The notes beneath the pieces are model-generated. The model searched no databases, had not been told where the DNA came from, and saw only the letters and a program-made list of their open reading frames with translations. From assembly GCA_031553885.1 (NCBI GenBank), contig JAVBKV010000043.1, positions 1-62,800 of the forward strand: 62,800 bases of DNA, in the 5' to 3' direction. The stretch is from JAVBKV01 sp031553885. Its GTDB lineage: Bacteria > Bacteroidota > Bacteroidia > Bacteroidales > Azobacteroidaceae. A program made the translations under genes and the position numbers. Positions 33,801 to 43,194 of the stretch are shown here, piece after piece. Numbering within the stretch: position 1 is the stretch's first letter; every line of letters begins with the position of its first letter.

Positions 33801-34862
33801 ACTCAACAATTAACCTTTTCATTAAAAGATTGTCTACCGGAATTATTCACTGAAAAGAATTTTTACGGAGAGATACAATACTGCATTGGTTATTTAAATA
33901 AAACCGTTACATTTGTGTTAAAGAATCAAAAGGACCGGGAGAATCTGCATGATTACCTGACAGAAAAAAGGACAAACAGTTTTCTCCTTTTTGTTTCCGG
34001 ATATTCCCCCTCGGATGAGATTCTCGATTTCTTAAATAAAAATGAAAACAAGGAACAGGCGGAATCCTGGTTCGACAGGGTAATTGGATATGTCAGTAAA
34101 ACTCCTGTTGAATATGATTCCAAAGAATATTGGGGACATGATTTTGTCGATGCAATGGTCGCCCGTTTAAAGCCCAAACGGATAACCTACATGGCTGGTT
34201 ATGATGATGTCGGAACATCCAACCACAGGTCGATCGGAAACTTTTTGAAAAGTTTAATGAGTTCATATAATACGCGTTATAATTTGAGTATCCCGGCTAT
34301 TCCTTGTTATCAAAACAAGAATTGCGTAAGCCTTTCTGAGAGTCCTAATGGTCCGGGTTTTACTCAACGCCAGAATAATGGCAAGAAAAGAGGGCTTGAT
34401 TACGTTGAAATTTTGAAATCGGAATGTGCCCGGAATACCAATGGAATGGTTGTGGATACCTTGGATGTTGTTTGTCACAGCATGGGGTTTGCCCATGCAT
34501 TGGGAATTATTGATGCGGTAAAAAGCTCAATGAAAAATGAATTGAAAGGTTTGACGTTAGGTCGTTTTTATATTATTGCTCCGGAGAACGCATGCAGTGG
34601 AAAAGTAGATGAAGGAGAATGGAAAGATATTTGGCAATATGGGTCTAATGAAGTTGAGTTAAAGGATAAACCTTGGTTACTGGATGGAGTGGCACCACAA
34701 TGTAAAGTGGGTGGAGTTTCAGATTTAAAAAGGGTATTCATTCCTACTGATGGTAGCGTTTCTCAGGGTTTTTTAGAGAGCCATAAAATAGAGAGCTATA
34801 TGTGGATATTTAAAATAGAACGAGATGGGGATAATTCTGGATATATTTACCCAAGAAAATGA
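30876..34862 (+). CDS. Multidomain exported protein: TANFOR-like/Fn3 N-terminus, HExxH metallopeptidase-like segment, lipase-like C-terminus
   Basis: A 1328-residue protein with an N-terminal signal segment ending near SGQQ. Residues about 35-290 (YPIQVSAYLKPPYSLHLGEY, LPEGMIEICIHA, LFQWTPRHQALSNVEYEF) match the TANFOR-type region of Bacteroidetes surface proteins as I remember it. An Fn3 domain follows (about 295-385), then beta-rich sequence. HEVAH at 857-861 with His868 and DNLMNYYNGTYLAKWQWDEIF form a zinc-peptidase-like segment. From about 1030, LLFVSGYSPS and VCHSMGFAHA (putative nucleophile Ser1202) look like an alpha/beta hydrolase or lipase. No T9SS sorting domain is visible at its end. 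Two AT-rich membrane-protein genes follow, which suggests an effector with immunity proteins; that reading is inference. Confidence 0.8.
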   Translation: MKQTLIFNSKNRYLTLIALLGFYWMTLSGQQLRATYPIQVSAYLKPPYSLHLGEYTNGTREKLMVQLLNRDLQQPELQVQLHLSISAGNGVRIETRDYQHYPVIRLLAGVPYQLTQSDLSPYFQSGNWNVQGVLDNGRLPEGMIEICIHAIEVNTGRLLSQTGCARAWVTLNRPPLLNLPATKTVVPFRDPVNLLFQWTPRHQALSNVEYEFVLKEIWDEAVSPDVAFAYSQEIYRTTTRLTSFAYTAMYPPLLENKRYAWQVRAMVRDGFEEINLFENQGYSEIYSFSIGQSCHAPTGISHHQETERLIIEWTPVNQPSTYTVAYRGKSGDGDWHLIQTTTHKVNVFDLATDTEYEYKVGTVCTDGSLVYSPVYTVVLEDWKKDLKATCGTLPDAKIKVTNPLQELRVGDVFFSGDFSVTVMSVTGGNGVFSGTGWIRFPLVAYSKLAVQFEKITINDEYRMVKGAVEASYDKSGIQLANGNALFYGGSNTGQTQTGAVTSQVKADFIIPEQPIVIYDKETGSIEIRDEDGNRVGTLSVPDETMEVLNNGKATVITVQDKEGVMHTVTQDEKGNLSIQKTGTQESPLPAGSFSETELASKKAVVEFYSLPGHTYAFDQWKEHYRSVSLITDENKYEFIGNYAVPCQLIPSGKTEKVGVKINILDKKNIKEDSILFKTKTGYTVRPENGVLTLNGGKTNDAQDLYALYPDGKGGYWTLGKLKILSYSEPEINLVLVPVRCNGQVYTTDIHAVREKLDQVYQSLGITWNVSLDEPFDYPAADMESEGGDLFSRYTDEMKELNNTYIKSGRSFDKKAVYIFILRSGNIKGKNISGDMPRGKQFGYVFTDAGNLPWTIAHEVAHGKFKLRHTFDNDYGNGLEKETDNLMNYYNGTYLAKWQWDEIFDPALLVSPFESDEDGMAPVVDNEKLYACIEEIRRSLFTGSEVKLRNYSLLSKGEMFLLGGMDYSFITVKRMNTQQLTFSLKDCLPELFTEKNFYGEIQYCIGYLNKTVTFVLKNQKDRENLHDYLTEKRTNSFLLFVSGYSPSDEILDFLNKNENKEQAESWFDRVIGYVSKTPVEYDSKEYWGHDFVDAMVARLKPKRITYMAGYDDVGTSNHRSIGNFLKSLMSSYNTRYNLSIPAIPCYQNKNCVSLSESPNGPGFTQRQNNGKKRGLDYVEILKSECARNTNGMVVDTLDVVCHSMGFAHALGIIDAVKSSMKNELKGLTLGRFYIIAPENACSGKVDEGEWKDIWQYGSNEVELKDKPWLLDGVAPQCKVGGVSDLKRVFIPTDGSVSQGFLESHKIESYMWIFKIERDGDNSGYIYPRK

Positions 34863-34920
34863 TTATCGTCATGAGCTTTATAATCAGTTGATATAAGAAT
34901 AAATACTTAAGTAAAACCAA

Positions 34921-35616
34921 ATGAAAAAAGTACGAAATATAGTTATAATAGGAATAGTATTATACCTGGTTATAGGATCAATGTATAGAAATTTTTTAGA
35001 GAAAATGACTACTCGGTATGAACTTGAACCAGAACAAATGAAACAAGAGAGGCAGGATATCTTTGAAGCATCCATAAATGCCGTAGGTAAAGAAGAATAT
35101 TGGAAAATATACAACAAAGCTACTGAAACTATAAAAAAAAGAATTGATAAAGGGCTGGTATTTTATAATGCATACCGATATGATCCCTGGCAACTGGATT
35201 CTGTTATTTTATTTAGTAACGAAAAAAACAGCTGTAATTTGTTTATTCTTTCACAAACGACGAATCCGGAATTCATGATGGATCTTATTACTTGCTTATA
35301 TGGAATTAAAATTGAGGAAGATTGGTGTTTTTTCAAGACCGAAGCCAGTTTTTTTGATCGAAATGGATATCAAAGAATGAGAAAAATTCCCCCGACTTTT
35401 GACGAAATGAAACAAATCGTAACTGATTTTAATCATTGGGAGAGCAATAGATCATATAATACGTTCAGCTCATATGACAAAATGTTCAATTCGTTTGTGT
35501 ATGACAAGTTGGAACAGGTAGGATTGAGCCGAAACCAGTGGAAAGAAGGAAAAATAAATAAAGATTCCATTTATTTAGTGATTAACCAAAAAATCGATTC
35601 AGGTGAAATCTGGTAA
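34921..35616 (+). CDS. AT-rich membrane-anchored protein, candidate immunity protein
   Basis: A 231-residue protein with one N-terminal transmembrane segment (NIVIIGIVLYLVIGSMY, about 6-22) and a soluble domain outside or inside the membrane. No family is recognised. Base composition is clearly more AT-rich than the flanking operon genes. It starts 58 bp after the lipase-like gene and 12 bp before a second AT-rich membrane-protein gene. Position behind a putative toxin domain, small size, membrane anchoring and foreign composition together suggest immunity; nothing in the sequence proves it. Confidence 0.8.
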   Translation: MKKVRNIVIIGIVLYLVIGSMYRNFLEKMTTRYELEPEQMKQERQDIFEASINAVGKEEYWKIYNKATETIKKRIDKGLVFYNAYRYDPWQLDSVILFSNEKNSCNLFILSQTTNPEFMMDLITCLYGIKIEEDWCFFKTEASFFDRNGYQRMRKIPPTFDEMKQIVTDFNHWESNRSYNTFSSYDKMFNSFVYDKLEQVGLSRNQWKEGKINKDSIYLVINQKIDSGEIW

Positions 35617-35628
35617 TAAAGAATAACT

Positions 35629-36657
35629 ATGAATGAATATATATATTGTTTTATCCGGTATATTTTAGCAATTATTTTTCTTCCATTTTTGTTCTTGGTA
35701 ATTATTCCGGCAGGCATGGAAATGGGAGGACTTGGAGTACTTGGAATTATCTTTATTATCAATTTTCTGATCATGCTGATCGCTTTGATAATTAGTATTG
35801 CAAAAATAAATAGGGATGAGGATACGGGGACTATTTTTCTCTTAAGTATTGTATTATCATTAATTTTGAGTTTTGTTGTTTGTGCTCATTTTTCCAGGGA
35901 ACCTAAGTTGATTTCGGGAGAAGAAAAATATGAATTGTTGGAAGAAAATTTTAATAAGAGAAAATCGGAATGTTCAAAGTTACTGAAAAGGGCAACATTG
36001 GTTTTTCCAGATGAGAGATGTGTAGAGCGGGATAAAATGCTGATTCAAAAAGAGATGAATGACTTTTTGGAAGATGTAATCGGTGAACTGAGAGATTCTG
36101 TACGTATATCTTATAGATCTTCATTTGTTACTTTTTTTCGAATGAATGATGATTATTTTTTTAAGGAAGATAAATCTGACTTATACGATAATTTTTTTAA
36201 ACCAATAAAGAATACAATGGGATTGAATATTCTTACTTATTCTCCGGATCTTAGATTTTTGATAGTGGTATTTACTTATGATTATGGCATAAGGAAAGAT
36301 AAATTTGATTATGTTTCTGGTTCTGCGTGCTTTTTGTGTGAAAAAATATCAGAAAATATTTATCTGTATCCTCAACGATGGCTATCAGAAAGTGGTGGAA
36401 TTAGTAAAGAAGCGGCTTATTATTATACAGTAGATAAATTGATTGAATCTGGTTTATCTAATTATCCTTTAATAGAAAGATACTTTAAATCCGGATTATC
36501 CAAAAGAGAAAATTTTTGGAATAATAAAATGTATTTTTCAAAAGTAATATCAACAAAGACGAGAAAAATGGATTATATATTTAAAATGGAGCATAATAAA
36601 CAACTTAGGGGACATACATATGAAGAAAAACCCTACTTAGTAACAAATTCGGATTAA
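35629..36657 (+). CDS. AT-rich membrane protein with three N-terminal transmembrane segments, candidate immunity protein
   Basis: A 342-residue protein. Three hydrophobic helices are seen at about 10-28 (YILAIIFLPFLFLVII), 38-58 (GIIFIINFLIMLIALI) and 68-86 (FLLSIVLSLILSFVV), followed by a soluble part of about 255 residues rich in Tyr, Asp and Lys. No family is recognised. It is strongly AT-rich like its upstream neighbour, 12 bp away. A 76-bp gap with a weak AACCG/CGGTT hairpin separates it from the 1463-residue gene. It may be a second immunity or accessory gene for the lipase-like effector; this is inference. Confidence 0.8.
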   Translation: MNEYIYCFIRYILAIIFLPFLFLVIIPAGMEMGGLGVLGIIFIINFLIMLIALIISIAKINRDEDTGTIFLLSIVLSLILSFVVCAHFSREPKLISGEEKYELLEENFNKRKSECSKLLKRATLVFPDERCVERDKMLIQKEMNDFLEDVIGELRDSVRISYRSSFVTFFRMNDDYFFKEDKSDLYDNFFKPIKNTMGLNILTYSPDLRFLIVVFTYDYGIRKDKFDYVSGSACFLCEKISENIYLYPQRWLSESGGISKEAAYYYTVDKLIESGLSNYPLIERYFKSGLSKRENFWNNKMYFSKVISTKTRKMDYIFKMEHNKQLRGHTYEEKPYLVTNSD

Positions 36658-36733
36658 TGTAATAATATAATTATTAACCAAAAATATCAACTAAAACCGA
36701 CTTCCAAAACCGGTTAAAAATAGTATTAAAAAA

Positions 36734-39700
36734 ATGAAAAGTTTGCGTTTAGTTACATTAACGCTGATTTTCTATCTGCCCTTGTCTTTTGCGGCGGAAG
36801 ATCAGTGGCACAAAAAGGCTTCCGAAACCTTTGCAGCCTTAGAAAAGGAGAATAAGTTTGTCGATAACCTGACCTATTCGGATCTGAATGTTCTCCCTGT
36901 TGGATGGAAACAAACGGTTGGTAACCAGCAGTTTTCTATAGCAATCAGCAATATTCGTTTACTGGAAACGCATGCCGAATTGACGGTTTTTGCTCGTATG
37001 CGCATCCCTCAGGAAAACCTCACGCTTTTCTTTGGCGGACAGGGAATCAAGTACTCTTATTCCGGTAGCTTTATTGGCGATGCTTCGCTGGTTTTACTCG
37101 ATGATATCGAAATTCCTATCAACGGATGTTCGAAATTGGTGTTGAAAGGAGGGTTTGATGGAGAAAGCGGGAGAGGGGACGGTAAAACGTATGTTACCAT
37201 GGAGTGCCTGGGGTTTAAAGAATTGTCGGTCTGTGGTGAAATTCAATTTTCGGATTCCGTCCTGGTTCAGGTCAATGCATCGAATAAGCCGGTTAATAAA
37301 CCCGTGACTGCTTCTTTTCAAACCGTTATTCACGATTGGAACGACTGGTTGATGGATATTACCCTACCCCCGTTTCAGGTTAGAGGTCTAGATGGGTTTG
37401 TATTTCAGGTACAAAAAGCCACATTCGATTTCAGTGATTACAGGAATTCACAGGTTACTTTTCCAACAGGATACAAAAAGAAATACCTGACAATAGGACA
37501 TGAAGAACTTTGGAGAGGTGTTTTTATTAAAGACTTTTCTCTTGTTTTTCCGGAAGTATTTTCAAGTAAGGAAGGGCGACCTTCCGTTGAGGCGCATAAC
37601 CTGTTGATCGATGACAACGGGATCAGTGGTGAATTCAAGGCCAGTAATGTTCTGCCGATCGAGTTTGGAGATGCTTCGGGCTGGGCTTTTTCTGTTGATG
37701 ATTTTATGCTCGCGATGGAGGCTCATCAAATTACGGAGGCCGGATTCGCCGGACAGATTGCATTGCCTCTCTCCGAAAAAGGCACCCGGCTCGATTATGA
37801 AGCTGTGATCGGTTTTGGAAATAAATATGCCATGAAAGTGTTGTTGAAAGACAGCTTGGATTTCGATTGCTGGTCGGCAAAGGCTGTTTTGAAAAAGAAT
37901 TCCTACATTCAACTGGAAGTGTTGGATGGGAAATTCAAACCGGAGGCTTGTCTGAACGGTTACCTGGATATCCGGGCTCCGATCGGTTCATCCGGAAAAA
38001 GTGTGACCAAGTTGGAAAATATCGAATTCAATGGTTTGGTGCTGAGAACAGAAATACCTTATTTGCAAATCGGATCGTTGGGGTACAAAGGGGACATTAA
38101 TTTGTTCGGATTTCCGGTGACCGTATCTAAAATTAACCTCTCAACAACCGGAAATAAAGCAAAACTGGGTTTCGACCTATGGTTAAACCTGGATGAAAAA
38201 TTTGTCAGTGCAAGTACAGGTTTGGAGATTGCGGCTGAATATAAATCCAAAAACGGTAAGTATTTCTGGGTAGGAGAGGGGTTGAATTTATCGGCGGTAA
38301 AAATCAAAAATAACGATATCGGAGGAATCATGACGCTGGATGGTTCGCTGGAGTTTATGGATGACCATTCGACTTATGGCTCCGGATTTTCCGGTGAAAT
38401 CGACCTGAAATTTAAAAAAGTAGTGGAAGGCCTTTCCTTTTCTGCCGCAACCGCTTTTGGAAAAAAGAATGATTTTCGCTATTGGTTCGTGGACGGTTTG
38501 GTCGGTCTTCCCGGAACGGGTATCCCCGTTGCTGCTCCGATTAATCTGACCGGCTTTGGAGGAGGTCTGAGTTATGCCATGAAAAAGACGTCAAGTAAAG
38601 GATTGGGTATATCTAAAACGGGTTGTGGTTATTTACCGGATTCTTCCATGGGATTAGGGTTAAAAGCTGCCGTTATGTTCGGAACGACGAGCCGTTCCAT
38701 TGCCGGAGATGCTTCTTTTGAGATCGCATTTAACCGTCACGGGGGATTGGATTTTGTCGGATTTTACGGTTATATGGAGTTTCTGGCCAATATTTCTGCG
38801 TTGGGTGACTTACAGAATAAAATAGCCGGTGAATTCAATAAATTAGTCGATCTTGAAGCTGATTTTGTAAATAAAAATCGGGATGCGATGGACCAGCTGG
38901 CCCGGTGGAAACAGTTTTCTCCCAACGAAGCGGCTCGTGTATTGACCGATTCGGAGTCAAAGGCGCGTAAAGCCAATATGGCTGCCAGTCTGGGTATTCA
39001 ATACGACGTATCTGCCAAAACCCTGCATGCGAATTTTGATTTTTATATGAATGTGGCGGGCGGACTCGTGCGCGGTGTTGGTTCCGGGAATCGTGCCGGA
39101 CAGGCTATTTTGCATGTGAGTCCTTCACAGTGGTATCTTCACATGGGTCGCCCCGATGACCGTATCGGATTGGAGGTCGGAATTCCCGGACTGGCAACGG
39201 TTCGATCCGATTCTTATTTCATGATGGGGAATGAAATGCCGGGTTCTCCTCCTCCCCCGGAAGAGGTTTCCGATATTTTGAAAGAGAAAAACGAATCCCT
39301 GGATTACATGCGCGATTTCAATGCTTTGCAGGCTGCTCGCGGATTGGCTTTCGGATCTTCCTGGAAAGTTAAAACAGGTGATCTTCAGTTCCTGATTTTG
39401 TATGCCAATTTTAATGCCGGAATGGGTTTTGATATCATGCTCAGGGATTATGGAAATATTCAATGCCAGGGAAGAAATGGCCCGGTAGGGATCAATGGCT
39501 GGTATGCCAACGGTCAGGGCTATGCTTACTTAGATGGAGAGTTGGGTGTAAAGGTCAATCTGTGGTTTATCAAAGGTAAATTTCCAATTATCAAGGGAGC
39601 TACGGCTGCTTTGTTACAGGCTCAATTGCCCAACCCGTTGTGGGTAAGAGGAAATATGGGCGTTAGTTTTAATCTGTTGGGAGGATTGGCGAAAGGAAAC

Positions 39701-41125
39701 ATGCGCTTTAAATTTACATTGGGTGAAAAATGCGACCTTCAATATCCGGGAAGTTCTCCGGTCGACCTGATGATGATCAGTGATCTGACACCGGTGGATC
39801 GTACTCAGGGCCTGGATGTGTTTACGGCACCTCAGTTGACACTGAATGCTGCAGAACAAAAAGAGTTTACGGTTACAGAAGAAGATACCCGTTCTTATCG
39901 CATTCGTTTGAATGAATTTAATGTGTACGAAGGTGACCGGAAAATTCCGGGAATTATCAGGTGGAACGAAGGCAAGGATGTTGCTACGTTTGTCTCTCAT
40001 GATGTTTTACCTCCGAACAAAGAACTGCAGCTGAAAGTAAAGGTCGGTTTTGAAGAAAAGATCGATGGGGCCTGGAAAACCGTTTATACTGCGGGTCAGG
40101 TCAGTGAAGAAAAACGGGAGATTACGTTTACTACGGGAACAGCTCCGGACTATATTCCGTTGACAAATATTCAATATGCCTATCCTTTTGTGGATCAGCA
40201 TTATTATTTCCCAGGGGAATTTTCGTCCGGCTTCATTACGTTGAGAAGGGGTCAGCCTTACTTGTTTGCCGATCGTTGGAAATTCAAAAGTCGGATTGTT
40301 CAGGAGAAAACAGTGGTATCAGAAACTGATTATATTTACAATGAGGCAACCAGAACGGTGTCTTTTTCATTACCCAAACTGGCGGTGGGGAAAACTTACG
40401 GATTGAGCCTGCAGGCTGTTGGAGAAGGGACCGGATCATTGGAAGGAGGCGCTTCCAAACAGGTCAACTTGTTGGATGAAGACGACAGCCAGCTGACTCA
40501 AACCCTCAAAACGGCTGAGAATGTTACCTTATCTGCCGGAAAAGAATTGCTGGCTTATGGATTTTCTTCGAGCCGTTATGAAACATTCAGTAAAAAAATA
40601 GCAGAATACGGTCGTAATTCACAGACCTTATTCGATAAGATTGAAAGTCTGTACCTCCGGATGCGTCAGGAAGTATTGAAAGAAATTGAGCTTTTTGAAG
40701 ATTTTGAATTGAAAGGAACGCCAGGAATGCCCCCTATGATCAGCGCGGTACCTCTTCCGGAAGACCGGTATTACCGGGAAATTATTTATCCCTTATTATA
40801 CGAAAAATACCCGTATTCACCGGAAAATAATTACAGAAAAGATTTCCTTGCGACACCTCTTTCCAATCAGGTACCGGTTTATCTCTGGACCAATTACCTG
40901 CCTTATTCGTATGATCTGCCCTATCATTATTACCTGGATTTTCACCGGATAAGGGCCTTGGCAAAAGACAGGCTCCCGGGTCATCCGTTGTACAATCAGC
41001 AAATGGGTTTTCCCATTTTGCAAGGAGGAAAATATAAAATTCATCTGCAATATACCCTTCCGGGAGGTAAAGAGAAAGGAACATCAGCTACATTCACCTA
41101 TAACTATGAAAGAAATGAGAACTAA
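36734..41125 (+). CDS. Large exported beta-rich protein of unknown family
   Basis: A 1463-residue protein with signal peptide MKSLRLVTLTLIFYLPLSFAA. Most of the length is beta-rich with repeated short strands of the form LxGxLxF (for example GGIMTLDGSLEFM, GEIDLKFKKV), suggesting a beta-helix or stacked sandwich. A short helical stretch lies near 700-770. Near residue 1030 there is a transition (VDRTQGLDVFTAPQ) to Ig-like domains resembling Big_5/SbsA-type folds, and the C-terminal 150 residues are Tyr/Pro-rich. I recognise no catalytic motif and no named family. It follows the AT-rich pair and overlaps the Fn3 gene by 20 bp, so it is translated in the same operon. It may form a structural stalk or carrier, but that is a guess. 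Confidence 0.8.
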   Translation: MKSLRLVTLTLIFYLPLSFAAEDQWHKKASETFAALEKENKFVDNLTYSDLNVLPVGWKQTVGNQQFSIAISNIRLLETHAELTVFARMRIPQENLTLFFGGQGIKYSYSGSFIGDASLVLLDDIEIPINGCSKLVLKGGFDGESGRGDGKTYVTMECLGFKELSVCGEIQFSDSVLVQVNASNKPVNKPVTASFQTVIHDWNDWLMDITLPPFQVRGLDGFVFQVQKATFDFSDYRNSQVTFPTGYKKKYLTIGHEELWRGVFIKDFSLVFPEVFSSKEGRPSVEAHNLLIDDNGISGEFKASNVLPIEFGDASGWAFSVDDFMLAMEAHQITEAGFAGQIALPLSEKGTRLDYEAVIGFGNKYAMKVLLKDSLDFDCWSAKAVLKKNSYIQLEVLDGKFKPEACLNGYLDIRAPIGSSGKSVTKLENIEFNGLVLRTEIPYLQIGSLGYKGDINLFGFPVTVSKINLSTTGNKAKLGFDLWLNLDEKFVSASTGLEIAAEYKSKNGKYFWVGEGLNLSAVKIKNNDIGGIMTLDGSLEFMDDHSTYGSGFSGEIDLKFKKVVEGLSFSAATAFGKKNDFRYWFVDGLVGLPGTGIPVAAPINLTGFGGGLSYAMKKTSSKGLGISKTGCGYLPDSSMGLGLKAAVMFGTTSRSIAGDASFEIAFNRHGGLDFVGFYGYMEFLANISALGDLQNKIAGEFNKLVDLEADFVNKNRDAMDQLARWKQFSPNEAARVLTDSESKARKANMAASLGIQYDVSAKTLHANFDFYMNVAGGLVRGVGSGNRAGQAILHVSPSQWYLHMGRPDDRIGLEVGIPGLATVRSDSYFMMGNEMPGSPPPPEEVSDILKEKNESLDYMRDFNALQAARGLAFGSSWKVKTGDLQFLILYANFNAGMGFDIMLRDYGNIQCQGRNGPVGINGWYANGQGYAYLDGELGVKVNLWFIKGKFPIIKGATAALLQAQLPNPLWVRGNMGVSFNLLGGLAKGNMRFKFTLGEKCDLQYPGSSPVDLMMISDLTPVDRTQGLDVFTAPQLTLNAAEQKEFTVTEEDTRSYRIRLNEFNVYEGDRKIPGIIRWNEGKDVATFVSHDVLPPNKELQLKVKVGFEEKIDGAWKTVYTAGQVSEEKREITFTTGTAPDYIPLTNIQYAYPFVDQHYYFPGEFSSGFITLRRGQPYLFADRWKFKSRIVQEKTVVSETDYIYNEATRTVSFSLPKLAVGKTYGLSLQAVGEGTGSLEGGASKQVNLLDEDDSQLTQTLKTAENVTLSAGKELLAYGFSSSRYETFSKKIAEYGRNSQTLFDKIESLYLRMRQEVLKEIELFEDFELKGTPGMPPMISAVPLPEDRYYREIIYPLLYEKYPYSPENNYRKDFLATPLSNQVPVYLWTNYLPYSYDLPYHYYLDFHRIRALAKDRLPGHPLYNQQMGFPILQGGKYKIHLQYTLPGGKEKGTSATFTYNYERNEN

Positions 41126-43181
41126 ATGGATTTTTCTACTTTTTTCAATATGTATGTTTCCAGTTTTATTGGGTGCTCAAACCGAAGATACGATTGTTGT
41201 ACATTTGAAAGCCCGGGTAACCGAAAACTCAGTTAAGTTACGATGGGTGGTTGAAAAACCTCATCTCTGGGAAAAAATGAACCGGAAAGGGTTCATCATC
41301 GAGCGTTATTCAGAAACCGGAAAAGGTAATGAAAAAACAGATGGAATGGAGAAAAAGCAGTTGACTCCTTATCCGTTGAAACCTGCTCCCTTGGGTGATT
41401 GGGAAACATTGGCATCCCGAAATAATTATGCGGCTGTTATCGCCCAGGCGATTTATGGCGATGATTTTGAAGTAGGCGGATTCAATACCGGAACGATTGC
41501 CGACGCGATGCAATTATCCCGGCAATCGGAGCAACGCTATGCATTTGCTTTGTATGCTGCCGATATGTGTTTTGAAGCAGCTTGTCTGGCTGGTTGGGGA
41601 TATGAAGACAAAGATGTAAAACCGGGTGAATGTTATTTATATCGGATTATTCCTGTAGAGATTGGAGACCAGTCCTTTCTTTATGGCTTTGATTATGTCT
41701 GCATGGATGAATATCAACTCTTGCCTCCTCCCTTGGATTTGAAGGCCGAATTTGGAGATAAAACGGCCGCCTTATCCTGGAACGGGAATTTGATGAATCC
41801 CTTTTTTACTTCCTATCAGGTGGAAAAATCGGAAGATAATCATCATTTTGAATCATTATCCATGCCTGTTACTTCATTGGACGAAGGGGGTGAAAATTAC
41901 CTGAATTTTGTTGATTCGCTTGATGAAAACGGAAAAACATATTACTACCGGATCCGTGGAATATCTCCCTTTGGAGAGATCAGTCAGCCTTCGGATACGG
42001 TACAGGGTCAGGGAAAACCGGTCTTGAAATTTTATCCCCGGATTACCCGGTCAATCATTGATGAATCGGGAACGGCTCAAATCGAGTGGGAGTTCGACCC
42101 GGAAGGGGAACCATACGTAGATTCTTTTTCACTGGAACGGTCCGACCACGGAAACGGCACTTATGAAACAGTGGTTACAAGTATTGAAAAAGGTAAAAGG
42201 ATCGTTATCACCGATCATGTTCTTTCCTCTAATTATTTTGTAATTGCTGCGGTTTCATCGGAAAAAACCGTTCACAGGTCGTATCCTGTGTTGTTAATGC
42301 CTGTGGATTCGGTTTCTCCTCTTCCTCCCGATGGGTTGACTGCGAGTATCGATACCTTGGGTGTTGTTCGTTTGCAATGGAATCCCAACCAGGAACCGGA
42401 TTTGCTGGGTTACAAAGTTTTCCGTTCATTCCGGGAGGGAGATGAACCGGTATCCATGAATGAAGAACCGGCCGGAATGACTTTTTTTACGGACACTGTC
42501 GATTTGCAGCAATTGAATGAATGGGTTTGTTACCGCTTGGTCGCATTTGATCGCCATTATAATCAGTCAACACCTTCACCGCTTTTGAAAGTGAAAAAGC
42601 CTTTGATGGTAAAACCGGCTCCTCCTGTGCTGGATCATTACCAGTCCGGGGAAGATGGAATCCTTTTAACCTGGATCAATAATCCCGATGAATGGGTAGA
42701 TTCTCATCGGTTGTACCGTCAGCATAGAGACAGTATTGCGCCGGTATTAATTAAAGAATTTTTCGGTCAGTCCGAATCGGTTTTTATAGATTCGCTTGTT
42801 GAAAGGGGAGTTGCTTATACGTATACATTGACGGCTCTCAGCCGGTGGGGAAAAGAATCAGATCCGTGCCCGGGTATTTGTGTGGTTGCTTCTCCTGGTG
42901 GAAAAACCTGGAATATAACGGAGTTTCGGATAAAGAGAGAACAAAAGGAGAAACAGGTTGTATTGTCCTGGAAAGCTATTCAACCGCAAAAAATTGCATT
43001 TTTCAGAATCTACCGGTCTTCAGGTGAAACTCCGGTTTCGTTATGGAAAAAATTACCAGGAACTGCTTTTTCTGTTACCGATGCTTCCCTTCAGGTGGGA
43101 ATCAAATACAAATACATGATTTATGCTGTTCTGGAGGATGGAAGTATTTCCGAGACCCGGGAAAATACATTTACTTATTAA
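41106..43181 (+). CDS. Exported protein with multiple fibronectin type III-like domains
   Basis: A 691-residue protein with signal peptide ending VLLGAQ. After an N-terminal segment with FIIERYSETGK, repeated Fn3-like units follow, each with a W-x-x-N/P strand and a Y-x-Y(R/K)(I/L) edge: about 200-295 (YYYRIRGISPFGE), 400-495 (VCYRLVAFDRHYN), 500-595 (YTYTLTALSRWGK) and 600-690 (YKYMIYAVLEDG). It has no visible sorting domain at the C-terminus. The ATG lies inside the preceding gene (20-bp overlap), and the SprB-repeat gene begins 13 bp after its stop. An adhesive or structural surface role is inferred from domain type and neighbours. Confidence 0.82.
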   Translation: MKEMRTKWIFLLFSICMFPVLLGAQTEDTIVVHLKARVTENSVKLRWVVEKPHLWEKMNRKGFIIERYSETGKGNEKTDGMEKKQLTPYPLKPAPLGDWETLASRNNYAAVIAQAIYGDDFEVGGFNTGTIADAMQLSRQSEQRYAFALYAADMCFEAACLAGWGYEDKDVKPGECYLYRIIPVEIGDQSFLYGFDYVCMDEYQLLPPPLDLKAEFGDKTAALSWNGNLMNPFFTSYQVEKSEDNHHFESLSMPVTSLDEGGENYLNFVDSLDENGKTYYYRIRGISPFGEISQPSDTVQGQGKPVLKFYPRITRSIIDESGTAQIEWEFDPEGEPYVDSFSLERSDHGNGTYETVVTSIEKGKRIVITDHVLSSNYFVIAAVSSEKTVHRSYPVLLMPVDSVSPLPPDGLTASIDTLGVVRLQWNPNQEPDLLGYKVFRSFREGDEPVSMNEEPAGMTFFTDTVDLQQLNEWVCYRLVAFDRHYNQSTPSPLLKVKKPLMVKPAPPVLDHYQSGEDGILLTWINNPDEWVDSHRLYRQHRDSIAPVLIKEFFGQSESVFIDSLVERGVAYTYTLTALSRWGKESDPCPGICVVASPGGKTWNITEFRIKREQKEKQVVLSWKAIQPQKIAFFRIYRSSGETPVSLWKKLPGTAFSVTDASLQVGIKYKYMIYAVLEDGSISETRENTFTY

Positions 43182-43194
43182 CCAAAACATCGCT

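Noticed and set aside
30876..34862. T9SS sorting domain on the effector candidate
   Set aside because: The C-terminus (ending SGYIYPRK) lacks the PNP(A/N)xG and KxxK pattern seen in the SprB protein, so its export route beyond Sec is not shown.
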